Below are positions 22,633-33,380 of a stretch of DNA of 64,000 nt, piece by piece. The stretch lies in contig OZ018321.1 of assembly GCA_963969495.1 (NCBI GenBank), positions 123,642,521 to 123,706,520 of the forward strand, read 5' to 3'. The translations under genes were made by a program, and so were the position numbers. This DNA is from Ceratothoa steindachneri. Its lineage: Eukaryota; Arthropoda; Malacostraca; Isopoda; Cymothoidae. Within the stretch, counting starts at the first letter, position 1. Each line of letters begins with the position of its first letter. The notes beneath the pieces are model-generated. The model saw only the letters and a list, made by a program, of their open reading frames with translations. It was not told the origin of the DNA and did no database searches.

Positions 22633-25569
22633 ATGTTTGAACAACTCGATCACTTTAATAATATCGATCCAGACATAAACCATTTTGATGAATTATATCT
22701 AAATTTTGAAGAAAATAGCGTAAGAAACCAATACTACGATTGTAATAAATTTAACACTACATTTTCATTTGAAAAAACAGACCTGTCCATTTTAAATCTT
22801 AACATTCGATCTTTGCACGCAAACATTGATGAATTTTAAATATTTTTGTCAACACTTAATTAGAAATTTTCCGTTTTGGCATTCACCGAGATCTGGCTAA
22901 CAAATAATAATAAACACCTTATCAGTGTCCCATACTATAGCTCTTTTCATTCACTACGCGAGGTAAACAAGATAAGGGAAGGTATAAGCGTGTATATATC
23001 TGACAGACTCAATACTAAAAAAGTTGACGAAATTAGTATTTCCTATAACTATATTGAAACTTTATTTATCGAAGTAAAATCAAATGGTAAAACAATAACC
23101 ATTGGAACCGTATATAGACCTCCTTCTGGTGACCCAAAGATGTTTGTAGATAAGATTACTGAATTAATCAATTACTTCAATGTCACAAACTATGACGACA
23201 TAATAATTGCAGGAGATTTTAACTTCGATCTATTAAACTTTGAAAACCACGCATCAACTCAGTCCTTCCTCAACACTTTTTATTCTCATTCCTTACTTCC
23301 AATTATGAAAAAACCGACAAGAATAACCCAAAACTTAGCAACACTAATTGACAATATTTTCAGAGTTCACCCCGAAAATTACTCTTCCAGTATTTTCCTT
23401 TGTGACATATCGGACCATCTTCCTATATTCATGATCCAAAAGTCTTTTTTCAACTCGAACAATATTCATCAAAACCGTACAATAACCTACCGCATAATTA
23501 ACGAAAATACCTTATAAAACTTCTATAACTATGTTCTAAATCAGAATCTATATGAAATTTCCTATATATGCTTATAAACTTAATTCTCCTCTAAAATGTA
23601 AAACCATATCATATAAACACAAAACAAAACCTTGGATAACAAACGCAATTATAAATAACATCAAAAAACATCAAAAATACTTTTCTCTTTATAAGCTTAT
23701 TCAAATTCCAGAACACACATATAAAAATTTGCGGAATTAAGTTACTAACCAAATTAAAATAGCCAAGAAAAATTATTACCATGAACGATTTAATCGAACG
23801 AAAAACAATATAAAACAAACTTGGAAATTAATTAATTCTGTGATAAAACCAGAAATTACTGAAGGAACAAACCAAATTAAACAAACTATCATTGACGGTA
23901 AACCAGTTGATGACAATAAGGAAAAAGCGAATGAATTCAATAAATTTTTTGTCAACGTAGGTAAAAAATCCCAGACTCCTGCAAAATAGTCGATAAATCT
24001 TTTCTTTCGTATTTTAATGAGATTAAGGTACCAAATTCCTTGTTCTTTGCTCCTGTAAGCGTAGCCGATATAAAAAAAATCATTAGTTCACTTAAAAATA
24101 AAAAATCAGGTATTAATTCAATCTCCACTGAAATTTTAAAAAACATCTCTGATATAGTTGCTCCAATTTTAGCACCAATAATTAATAAATCATTTACGCA
24201 GAGTATATTCCCAAGTGTATTAAAAATGCTCGGGTAACACCGTTGCCAAAGGCCGAAGACCTTACAAACGTCAGCAAGTACCGCCTTATTTCATGTCTTA
24301 CAATGTTCAGTAAAATATATAAAAAAATAGCATTCAATAAACTTTATAAATTTCTGGAATCTAATGTACTGTTGTATAAACACCAATATGTTTTTTTACG
24401 TCAGAAATCAACGATTTACGCGATAATTAACCCCCTTCAATATTTATATGATAACATTGAAAAGGGCCACATTGTTTTCTCAATTTTTCTCGATTTTAAA
24501 AAAGCTTTCGATTGTGTCAACCATAATATTCTACTGTCAAAATTAGATATGTACGGAATTAGAGGTAACTGTCAAAATTGGTTCAAATCATATTTAACTG
24601 AAAGAAAGCAATTTGTCTCCGTCAATGGTCATGACTCATCCCACCTTAATATTACAACTCGGGTCCCACAAGGCTCCGTGCTAGGGCCACTGTTATTTTT
24701 AATCTATATTAATGATATTGTTAAATCATCTTCTCTGTTTAAATTTATATTATTCGCGGATGATAGTACCTTATCAACTCCCTTGCCATATGAAAAACTG
24801 AGCAACATTGCATCTACAAAAAATAAAGAAGTCGAAAATGTCTTCAGGTGGCTTAATGTTAATAAACTATCAATAAATGTAGATAAAACCAAATATATTC
24901 TTTTTTTCTTACAAAAAATCTATTGAATTGCCCCATATTAAAATGGGCGACGGAATAATCTATGAAACTACTCATATCAAATTCCTAGGCATCTTAATTT
25001 TTAAAAATCTGAGTTTTAAACAACATATTACGCATATCTCAACAAAACTATCAAAATCGATTGGAATATTATATAAATTAAATAAGTTTCTTCCTAAATC
25101 TATTCTCCACTCTTTATATATGAAAATGTTGGAACCTTACTTGACATATGGCATAGAGAGTTGGTATGAAAAATATCAAAATTATTTCAATAAATTAGTC
25201 ATATTACAGAAAAAAGTAATTCGAGCCATCCATCAACTTGACTACAAAGAGCACACTAATCGATATTTTAAGGAATCCAGAATTCTAAAATTAAATAATC
25301 TCTTTGTTTTTCAAACATCCTTATTCTTTTACAAAACAATAAAGTGTTCCTTTAATAACTATATATTTAATACGTTACAAACAGCTGATAATACCCATAA
25401 TCACCAAACCCGCAATAGAACAAAATTTATTTCACCCTTGTATTCAAAATCGAAATCATAATGTAGCTTACTGGACACATCTATCAAAATATGGAATGGC
25501 TTGGACGACAATATCAAATCCCAAACCAATTTAGCTCAATTCAAAAAAGCTCTTAAAAACAATATTTGA
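22633..25569 (+). pseudogene. LINE ORF2: apurinic-type endonuclease and reverse transcriptase
   Basis: The N-terminal endonuclease shows LSILNLNIRSLHANID, LAFTEIWLTN (catalytic Glu), GTVYRPPSGDP, IIIAGDFNFDLL (GDFN box) and CDISDHLPIF (the terminal SDH box), so all hallmark residues survive. RT shows YRLISCLTMFSKIYKK, FSIFLDFKKAFDCVNHNILL (motif A), RVPQGSVLGPLLFLIYINDI (motif B) and FILFADDSTLS (motif C, FADD intact). The C-terminal thumb runs KFLGILI...YLTYGIESW and ends ALKNNI with TGA 25567-25569. Breaks: stops at 22837 and 22861, a frame change near 23520-23550, another near 23990, one at 24237-24243 and one at 24924-24928. No RNase H domain. The enzyme would nick target DNA and prime reverse transcription there. 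Confidence 0.88.
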
Positions 25570-26003
25570 TTTATACATTATAAATATGTTATTATTTATA
25601 TAAGACTGTTGACTATGTTAACTACAGATGTTTTGAAATAATCGCTGGAAGTAAAATAGTTTTTTAATTTATCTCTAAATTTAAATAATATAATTATTCG
25701 TTATTTGCAATCTTTCAATGGTTAGGTTCTCAAAATGTATACTAAGTTGTTTATATTTTTATAAACATGAAGGGATTTTATTCTTGATAATTTTATGTTT
25801 AGTCTTAAGTTTTAAGTTTCTGCTCTAAAAGTCACTGACTTATTTTGGGCCCATAACTAATCTTTGTATGTATATACATATATACGAGAATGTATAAGTA
25901 CTTATTGTATCTTGTCATTAAGATTAAAAATGTAATATGTTTATACTGTACATTGGATTAATATGGAATAAATAAATAAATAAAAAAATAAATAAATAAA
26001 TTA

Positions 26004-26943
26004 TATAGTGTATTTTATAGAAAAATGACCCAAAGTGTAATACCAGTCTTACAGACTTGATGTTTAGAAAAAATTGCGAAAGATTTGAAAAAAACAAGCT
26101 GAAAATTGCAACCAAATGAGTAATTTAATCTTCTTACTCTTCAAAATAAATGTAGTATTAAACAAACCTAAATATAAAGTTTCGTAGACGAAATATATGT
26201 AATCATAATCCTCTTTTTTATTAATTTTATCCTGTAGAACAAACTTTAGGACTGAATTATAAGGACAATAAGTAGGTTCGAAACTTACATAATATTTTTT
26301 TAAGGAAATTATGGTTGATGTGTGAATTTATGTTACCGATTGAATTTCTTACAACAGAGCAAGTCGCGTCCTTTAAACTTTATCACTTAGCATGATGTCA
26401 AGTATGGTTTTCTACTACAATGTCTATTCAATTTCATTGCCGTTTCGCTAAAAGGAAGAAATATATGTATTATTTATTTTTAAAATGAAGGCACTATTTC
26501 TTTTTCTAATGTTTACAGACTGAAAAGATAAAATGAATAAGATGCACGAGTTATTTTTCTTTTGGGGTCAAAGATGGCTAATTACTTTAAGGAAAAAATG
26601 TGCACCAAAAGAATTCTAGTAAAATTGTACTTGGAATTACAAAGAAAGAGATACATGTAGAGGATTATGATATATAAAATTAACACTAATTATCACATAC
26701 CGAATCTTTTCTTACTATGTAAGGAAAGTAATTTTCCAAACTAATGCCTAAAGCCTGGGCTTTTTGGCTTTTTATAAATTCTTAATCCATATGAAGACCC
26801 ATGTCAATATTGGAGGAAATAGAGATGCAAATTAAACCTTGATCGTGTATGGAATATTCTTCTTAACAAAAATACAAAGAAGAATCTAGGGATACTTGAC
26901 ATCAATGTCTCAAAATAATAATAATTTGTAATTTTAATCATTG
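26004..26943. other. No gene recognised
   Basis: AT-rich spacer between the LINE tail and the LTR element. Only very short frames. Confidence 0.5.
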
Positions 26944-28154
26944 TGTCGAGGGACGAAGGCGTGTGACCAAAAAGTATCTAAAGGTATACAATACTGTACG
27001 CCAGGCAGCCACTATCGGGCAATGTGTTCGGGTACCATTGACTTGGGAAAAGGTAAGGACCTTCTAACTAGAGTGCGATATCATTAGGTTGGCTTTTTAA
27101 ATTTGAATACGTTTGCGGGGTTTGACTCAATAATAATTTGAAAAATAAACCTCTACAAAAATAAGATTTAATACAAATAATAAAATACAGAAAAGGGCAC
27201 ATATAAATATAGAAATCTGAGTAATAATCAGTACGACCAGAGAATAAAATAAGGGACAAAAATTAAGGAAACTAGGTCCTGGAAAATATATAAATGATCC
27301 AATAAGTAGGATTGAATGAAATATTTAGTAAGTCTATTGGCGTTACACCAAATAGGAAATTCTTCTTAGAACTCGGAACGAAGAGGTGTGACGTACGAGC
27401 AAAGGACTCCTGCCTACCTCTGGAGGAGCAACTGGGGATGTGGAAGACCAATAGCCAGGTCTTCGTCGGGGGTTGAGATTACCTCAGCTTCAGGGAGAAA
27501 TAATCGTGAAATCGAGATTCGTCTGCGGACCACAGGAACTCTCAACCTATATAATGAAATGATAGAGACCCAGGTCAATCGTCCGGGTATAAACGGGTTT
27601 CCGCAATCTTCTTCTGATTAGGGTGAATTAAAAAAGAAGATCTGATGACGAGATCATAAGAGCGAGGGGACCACTTCACGAGAAACAGATACGCGTACCT
27701 GGATGGCAAGAAGCTAGGGTTATTTATCTCTATCTGATAAAGATTTGCCGACATCACAATAAATAGGAGCCAGACCCATGGTTGACAGAGTGTTGTTCGT
27801 AGCGCGGGCGTCCCAAGAAGTTATCTGACGCGGCTTAAGCAAACATGTATCTTGCTAATTTCGAGCATCCACGGGGGAAAAGGGAATTTAGCGAGATTCC
27901 CAAGGTATACGAACGCGGCTTAGCAAGCATGAACCTTGATAATTTGGGTCATCAACGAGGCAAACGGGAAATAAGAGATTCCCTTCTACCCCAAACGGGG
28001 AAAGATGGACACGGTTACCACCTGGGAATTGACAGCATTACCAAACTGGGGGAAGATGGTGATAAAGCACCCTAAATTAAACACAGCTGCAATGGTCTGT
28101 CTCGACCAGAGAAATTCTGTGTGATAACAGCGTATTAACTTTCATGCTGCCACA
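26944..28154 (-). repeat. 3' LTR of the Gmr1-like element (with about 450 bp of extra sequence)
   Basis: Aligns with the other LTR at both ends, for example ACTGTACGCC, GCAGCCACTATCGG, TTCTAACTAGA, ACCAGTACGACCAGAGAATAAA (in two parts), and TCGACCAGAGAAATT near the end. It is 1211 bp against 760 bp. The extra stretch lies at about 27255-27665 and contains a fragment resembling the interspersed repeat at 1.3 and 14.5 kb. Purine-rich AGGAAGGCAGGCG (minus strand, 28155-28167) just outside is the expected polypurine tract position. Confidence 0.85.
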
Positions 28155-28264
28155 CGCCTGCCTTCCTAAGATGAATTTTCACAGAAACGTAGGGGATAGA
28201 AAATCTCATTCCCCCAAAATGAGATAGATAGGAATTAGTAAAAAAGGAAGACTAGGTGTTGTTT

Positions 28265-28740
28265 TTATGTAAGCGTGGCAACGTACACATTATCGAAATA
28301 AAACGACACGTTACCTAGGCCATCCAGGATTCGCCGCATCATTCTATTATAGTCACTGCAAGCAGTAACCATACCAAAAGGAAGATGCCTAAATTGCATT
28401 AGGCCCATCTCCGTGAGGAACGCAGTGTACTTCCGAGCACCTGCCTTGAGGGGAATTTGATAATAGGCCTTACATAGGTCTATTTCTAAGATAAATTTGA
28501 CTTCTTCAAACAGATGTAGGTTGTGGTCGATAAGCGGGATTGGTTCCGGGTTAAAAACCGTCACATAATTCAATTTTTAGAAATCTACACACATTATGAA
28601 TGTTTGATCGGGTATCCTTACCATTACAATGTGGGAACAGAAATCACAGGTGGAGGGCTCAATGATACCTAACTTTAATAGATTTTACACTTCTGAATTA
28701 AAGGCCGGATGAAGGTGCACAAGCAAGGGGTACGGTTTAG
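28265..28740 (-). pseudogene. Gypsy reverse transcriptase, truncated after the catalytic box (YFDN)
   Basis: Minus-strand frames give LLKLGIIEPSTCDFCSHIVM (the IIEPSSSPYASPVVLV block), CVDF with KLNYVTVFNPEPIPLIDHNL, FILEIDLCKAYYQIPL (motif A with Asp), GLMQFRHLPFGMVTACSDYN (motif B) and VSFYFDNVYVAT (motif C). Motif C reads YFDN rather than YxDD; the codons are GAT AAT. The second Gmr1-like copy at 48 kb also has FDN, with GAC AAC. A stop follows and the thumb, connection and RNase H are gone; LTR sequence begins about 110 bases later. RT would copy the element RNA to DNA; the second Asp normally binds metal, so activity is doubtful even apart from truncation. Confidence 0.85.
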
Positions 28741-28989
28741 TTCACCTTCTCAAATTCAGTTATTAACTTAGCCACTTGAGCCTTTTGTGGAGGGTGCCAA
28801 TTGTGGGTTTAAATCAAGTGCCGGGGCGGTTTTTTCACTGGAACTGGGAAGTGAAGTTACGGGCTGCTCCTTATCTGACTCAACGCAAACTGTCTGTAGG
28901 GTAAGTGGCTTCTATCACCGCCTCTTCGTCAAATGTGACTATGTTGTTAATACGCGCGCTGCAGTGGTATCGCTTAAACATGTTTATGT

Positions 28990-30120
28990 GATATAACTCA
29001 TTACCAGAGTGGGTCTTTATGAGGTAGTCCACATATGCTCGTGCTTCTAAAATGGGAAATGGGCCTTTCCACTATGAAAGTAGTTTTTTAGATTCAAAGT
29101 AGAGGAAGAGCCTTACTTCATCATCGGGTCGAAGCCGTCGATCTTTTGCCTATACGTCGAAATAAGTCGGATATTTCTCCAAATTAGATCCTTATTTTTA
29201 TACCTGATCTCGGCGCATTTCTCTAAGTGGTTTCTCAGGTCCAATACGTACGAATATGAGGTTTTAATTTTTCATCGAGGTGGGGATTTGTGGATAATTT
29301 GTTGAGAATACTCATAGCACATCGGACGTTTTTGCCCATAAAAAAGTTCGACGAGGCGAACCCTAAATTCCTATAAAAAATCTCAAGGCAGGCAAAGAAA
29401 GCGACTGGCAGATACCGATAACACTCTTGAGACTGAGCGTGGCACAGCTTCTTCAGGACAGTTTTCAGGGTCCCGTTTAATTTTTCGCAGACTCCGTTAG
29501 CCGCAAAGTGGAAAGTAGTTGCGAAAAGAGATTTTATCAGGTGAAGTTTTCCCACGTATGTTATGACTTCGGACGTAAATTGTCTGCATCGGTCAGACAA
29601 TATCTATTTAGTGATGCCAGCTCGAGAAATGATAGCTACTAATGCTTATGCGCGCGTTATGCTATCCATTATTATAATAGGAACTGCAGCAGGAAGCCTC
29701 ATAGCTAACTCCACGAGCGTAAGGATATAAGAGTGTCCTTCTCTCGCTGGTGGGTGAGTTGGGCTAATCCAGTCTACAGCTACTTTAAAAAAGGGTTCAG
29801 AGACAATGGGGATCTTTTGAAAGGGGAAAGGTGAAATCCGTTAATTCAACGTTGTCCTTTGGCAAATATCACAGGATCGACAAAATTCTGCAATCTCTTT
29901 GGCAGCGCCGGGCCAAAGGAAATATAGAAAGATTCTTTGCGCAATTTTATTGTGGGTAAAATGGCCAGCCAATACCCCATCGTGGGCAATGCGAAGAACC
30001 TGGGGAACGCGAAAACGTGGGATTCAAAGAGAACAATTCTTAGTACTATCCTTGGTCGAGCTAGAACGGTAAAGGAGGTCATCTGTAATGAAATATATAC
30101 CTTATCTTGGGCCACAATCA
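28990..30120 (-). pseudogene. Gypsy integrase (HHCC finger, DDE core, C-terminal domain) upstream of RT
   Basis: In order on the minus strand: AHDGVLAGHFTHNKIAQRIF and FCRSCDICQRTT (the HHCC zinc-binding domain), VAVDWISPTHPP (first catalytic Asp), ILSDRCRQFTSEV (second Asp), FHFAANGVCEKLNGTLKTVL (catalytic Glu), AFFACLEIFYRNLGFASSNF, and finally GPFPILEARAYVDYLIKTHS with YHINMFKRYH, the GPF...YHINMLKPY end domain. The longest uninterrupted piece is 29235-29600; the rest is in other frames with stops. It would insert the DNA copy into the genome. It lies directly upstream (in its sense) of the RT with only a short linker, the reverse of the usual gypsy order. Confidence 0.85.
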
Positions 30121-30599
30121 GAAAGTTAAATTTCCTGCTAGGGTTGACACCGGCCATCCATTTACAGTTCTTTCTTCAAATTCAAGCCCACCAAGGGAGC
30201 TTTTATTAAATAAAAAGTTGACGTGATGTCCTGGGGAACCGTTAGTTGGGACACAAGCTGAAGCTATTGGGCTAGCAGGTGGTTTAGAGAGAGAAGTTAT
30301 GCTTGATGGACTTGTTGTATGGGATAAGAGCGAAGGTTAGAGTTTCAGGCACAGTTTGTTTTTACATACGATGGGCCGCCGGGGGTAATTAGATTGAGGG
30401 GTATTATGTAGGAGAGGCTTAATATTTCTCAGCTCTTGCGGGGGAGGGAATCTATGTTTTGAAGACCAGCAACTTTGGAAATATGGGGCTAATTTTTAAG
30501 GGAATACTTAGAGATATTACTCTTACTCTTTGAAAATAAAGGATGCGATTTCTTGTGGTCTTTCAGATACAGATTATGGCTGGACGCGTGTACATCTGG

Positions 30600-31215
30600 C
30601 TCTTCCAGGCATTTCTTAATAGTAGACACTCGTTTATCTTTTACAAATGCATGGATCTAGGATGCCAGTGCCCCTATTAACTGATCACTTAAGACGATAT
30701 CTAACAGAGGCTCGTATTCGCGTCCTATTTGAGCCGAATCCAGCCAGAATGTAGCTTCTCTAAAGGATGAAGCCAAACTGAGAGTAAGTTTGGCATGGTA
30801 ATATTCTTGCCTGGCAAAACTTAGCCCGATAGAAATCGGTATTCCTAATGATTGCCGATAGCAATTCGGCATTGAGAGTTGAATAAATAAAGGTGGTCTC
30901 AGTAAGGATAGATATGAACATTTCCTGAAGGTGAGTGTTGAGTAAGGGAAGTTAGTTTGCGTTTTCTTTCTCCTCGATGTCCAATGAATTCATTTCCAAG
31001 ATCTTTTCGAAGTGGGTGATGTAGGTACTGAAGTCTTTGCCATCCTTGAATACGGTAACTTAACCGAATGGGTTTAAAGGGCCTCATTCTTTGAACTAAC
31101 GGAAAGGGTTTCTACGTTATCCCGACTTAGCTCTCGCTCACGTTGACGGTTTATTTCCCTTTCTTCGTCATCTCTTTGACCTTGTTTGGGAAATCTATGA
31201 AAACACGACATCCTT
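30600..31215 (-). pseudogene. Gmr1-like gag with SCAN-like capsid region
   Basis: The minus strand starts around 31213 with MSCFHRFPKQGQRDDEEREI, charged as in the other gag at 16.5 kb. A shifted frame gives TVFKDGKDFSTYITHFEKIL and MNSLDIEEKENAN, and another (30657-30872) gives SFREATFWLDSAQIGREYEP and LLDIVLSDQLIGALAS. The last segment has the spacing of the SCAN domain (aromatic-rich helix, then LLxxxxxDQL and a leucine-rich end); the SCAN domain of vertebrate zinc-finger proteins is thought to descend from Gmr1-like gag. At least two frameshifts. The zinc knuckle and protease expected between 30600 and 30160 were not recognised. Confidence 0.65.
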
Positions 31216-31590
31216 CAAAGTATGTAATCGTCTAGCTGATCGAATGTACACGGAACACACGACACAGACTATGGGCACAAGGTTTTTGTTTTAATTCTAC
31301 AAAGAAATATATAAAGCAAAAAATGGAAAATTTAATTTATATCGAATTAAAAATTTTCCGTCCTTTTAGTCCAGCTCGGGATTTAGTTTAGGATTACCAC
31401 CCAAACAAAAGAACTTTATGAACTCGTGAGCACAGGATTAAATAGTTTGAAAAATAAGCTGATAATTAGTTCCACAATCTTTGAAAAACTTTGAGCGATC
31501 TAAGGCAAACTCGGTAAGAATAATTTAATGGGGGAATTGAAATTTAACGGGTTCGTGTGAAAAAAAATAAATAAAAATAAACCAACTATG

Positions 31591-31604
31591 CCTGACACCA
31601 GTTT
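31591..31604 (-). promoter_or_regulatory. Putative primer-binding site of the Gmr1-like element
   Basis: Minus strand reads AAACTGGTGTCAGG about 45 bases after the 5' LTR edge at 31648, and the same block follows the LTR edge in the copy at 17.08 kb. TGGTGTCAG resembles the TGG-initiated tRNA-complementary sites of LTR elements. The gap from the LTR is larger than usual and consists of TA-rich sequence, as in the other copy. Confidence 0.4.
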
Positions 31605-31647
31605 TCAATATAATGATATATAATAATATTAGATATACATATATGTA

Positions 31648-32407
31648 TGTCGAGGGACGAAGGCATGGGACCAAAAAGTCTCTAAAGTTACACACTACTG
31701 TACGCCATGCAGCCACTATCGGCGCTGCGCTCGTGTACCATTGACTAGGGGAAAGGTCAGGACTTTCTAACTAGATTGCGATATTATTAATTTGGCTCTT
31801 TAAATAGGAATACTTTGCTGGGTTCGTCTCAAGGGTTTTAGAAAGATTACAAAAATAAGCTTAAATAAAAATAATAATAAAAAACAAGGGTACAAATAAA
31901 TATGGAAATCTAAATGATAACCAGTACGACCAGAGAATAAAAGCGAAGGACCAGTTTACGGCAAACAGATACGCAGATCGTCACAGCAAGAAGCTACGAT
32001 TCTCTCTATCTAATGAGGATTTGCAGTCATTACCATAAATAATAGCTACATCTACGCTTGACAGAAGGCTGCACGCAACGAGGGTCTCCCAAGGAAATCT
32101 TGATAATTTCGAGATCGACGATGCGAAAAAGAATAAGGTGAGATTCCCAAGGGAAATCCGACGCGGCTTAAGGAAACATGAACCTTGATAATTTGGGGCA
32201 TTGACGAGGCGAATGGGAAATAAAAGAGACTCCCTTCTACCCTGAGAGGAGAAAGATGGAGACGGCTGCCACATGGGAGCGGGACAGCGTTGTGGGTGGG
32301 AGGGAGGAACGGTGATAAAACACACCAAATTAAATATATCTGCGCTGGTCTTACTCGACCAGAGAAATTATGTTTGATAATGGCGTATTGAGTTTCATGC
32401 TCCCACA
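31648..32407 (-). repeat. 5' LTR of the Gmr1-like element
   Basis: 760 bp; plus-strand edges TGTCGAGGGACG and GCTCCCACA. Clearly similar to the left LTR along its length but with many substitutions, implying an old insertion. Frames on its minus strand (31981-32456) are not element proteins. Confidence 0.88.
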
Positions 32408-32412
32408 TATTG

Positions 32413-33378
32413 GTTATTTTAAAATTTATATGGTATTCGAAAATGAATGCACCCAAACATTTCTTATGGTGGATTCTTTTTGAGACATTGGAAACCTGCT
32501 AACTGACCTATTATTCATTGTTGAGGCCAATTCTGGTGATGATAAATTACAACTCTACAATTAATTCCTATCTTACATCATGTAAGATAAGAACCCAGTG
32601 TAACCAGCTAGGTCCTTTTCAAATAGTGTACATATTATAAGGAAAGGGACCAACAGATGGAAAAGACGTGGAAAAAGACGAGGACCAAAAATAATGTGAT
32701 ACAGCGAATATCGTCAAACAAAATTAGTGAAAACGGGAAGATGCAATATAATTTTTATCAACCACTTTTACGAAGAGTACAGTTACTCGATACACGAAAT
32801 CTGATAGAACCCTGGTTTTAAACATATTCGTTTTGATGCCAACATTCCATGGAATAGATGAATACTTAATGTGCGTATCATATCGAGCGATTTGATAATA
32901 TATGACATCACTTTTCGATTTTTCATAATTAAAATGTTTATATGCACAAACCTTCACTTATCTAACTAATACGTAATTATTTAATAGAATACGAGTATTT
33001 CTGTTAATATACTTCAGGAAGAGAAATTAACCAGCCAAACATTCATTATTTATTTATAAACCAACATGAAAATGTTGACTAATTTTACGGATTCACAAAC
33101 TTTTACCGCTTCTTCGAATTGTATTTTATTTTCTTTACCACATTACTTTCACTGGATAACTATAGGGCCATATGTCTAGCTAACTTAAATAAATCTTTGG
33201 CACCATTTATTGTTCAAGATATTCGTTGTATAAATAGTGATTTTTTTAAGCATAGTAAATACCTGATGTAAACATAAAATATGACGTTAGAATAACTTAA
33301 ACCATACTGAAATCATCAACAGATCAACTCATCCATTGGTTCGTTTTGTTTTCTTTGTTTGGCTTCTCAGGAGGAAGG
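32413..33378. other. No gene recognised
   Basis: Mixed sequence. A 10-bp-stem perfect palindrome (TATCTTACAT, C, ATGTAAGATA) lies at 32569-32589. No protein-like frame. Confidence 0.5.
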
Positions 33379-33380
33379 TA

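Larger units (their letters stand above)
21400..26003 (+). mobile_element. Non-LTR retrotransposon (LINE) of the CR1/Jockey superfamily, nearly full length
   Basis: A C-rich leader, ORF1 (21605-22406), ORF2 (22633-25569) and an A-rich 3' tail with repeated AATA (25966-26003) are laid out as in an intact LINE. The 5' edge is uncertain. It has far fewer disruptions than any other element in the window, so it is probably the youngest insertion. No obvious target duplication was found by eye. Confidence 0.8.
26944..32407 (-). mobile_element. Complete Ty3/gypsy LTR retrotransposon with integrase before RT (Gmr1-like)
   Basis: Two LTRs in the same orientation (26944-28154 and 31648-32407) start TGTCGAGGGACGAAGG and end GCCACA/CCCACA in plus-strand reading, so on the coding (minus) strand they are TGTGG...CGACA. 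The flanking 5 bases are CATTG on the left and TATTG on the right, a target duplication with one mismatch. Inside, on the minus strand, come a primer-binding-like block, gag, an integrase and then a reverse transcriptase. Gag-IN-RT order within an otherwise gypsy-like element is the hallmark of the Gmr1 group (first described in Atlantic cod). RNase H and part of RT are deleted, so it is defective. Confidence 0.82.

Noticed and set aside
29937..30209. Plus-strand 90-codon frame as a gene
   Set aside because: Antisense of the integrase HHCC domain.
26944..32407. Copia-type element, because integrase precedes RT
   Set aside because: RT (LPFGMVTACSDYN, EPIPLIDH) and the HHCC/GPF-type integrase are gypsy-like; the order fits the Gmr1 group.
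31981..32456. Two overlapping minus frames in the right LTR
   Set aside because: LTR sequence; the frames are not preserved in the left LTR and do not resemble any gypsy protein.
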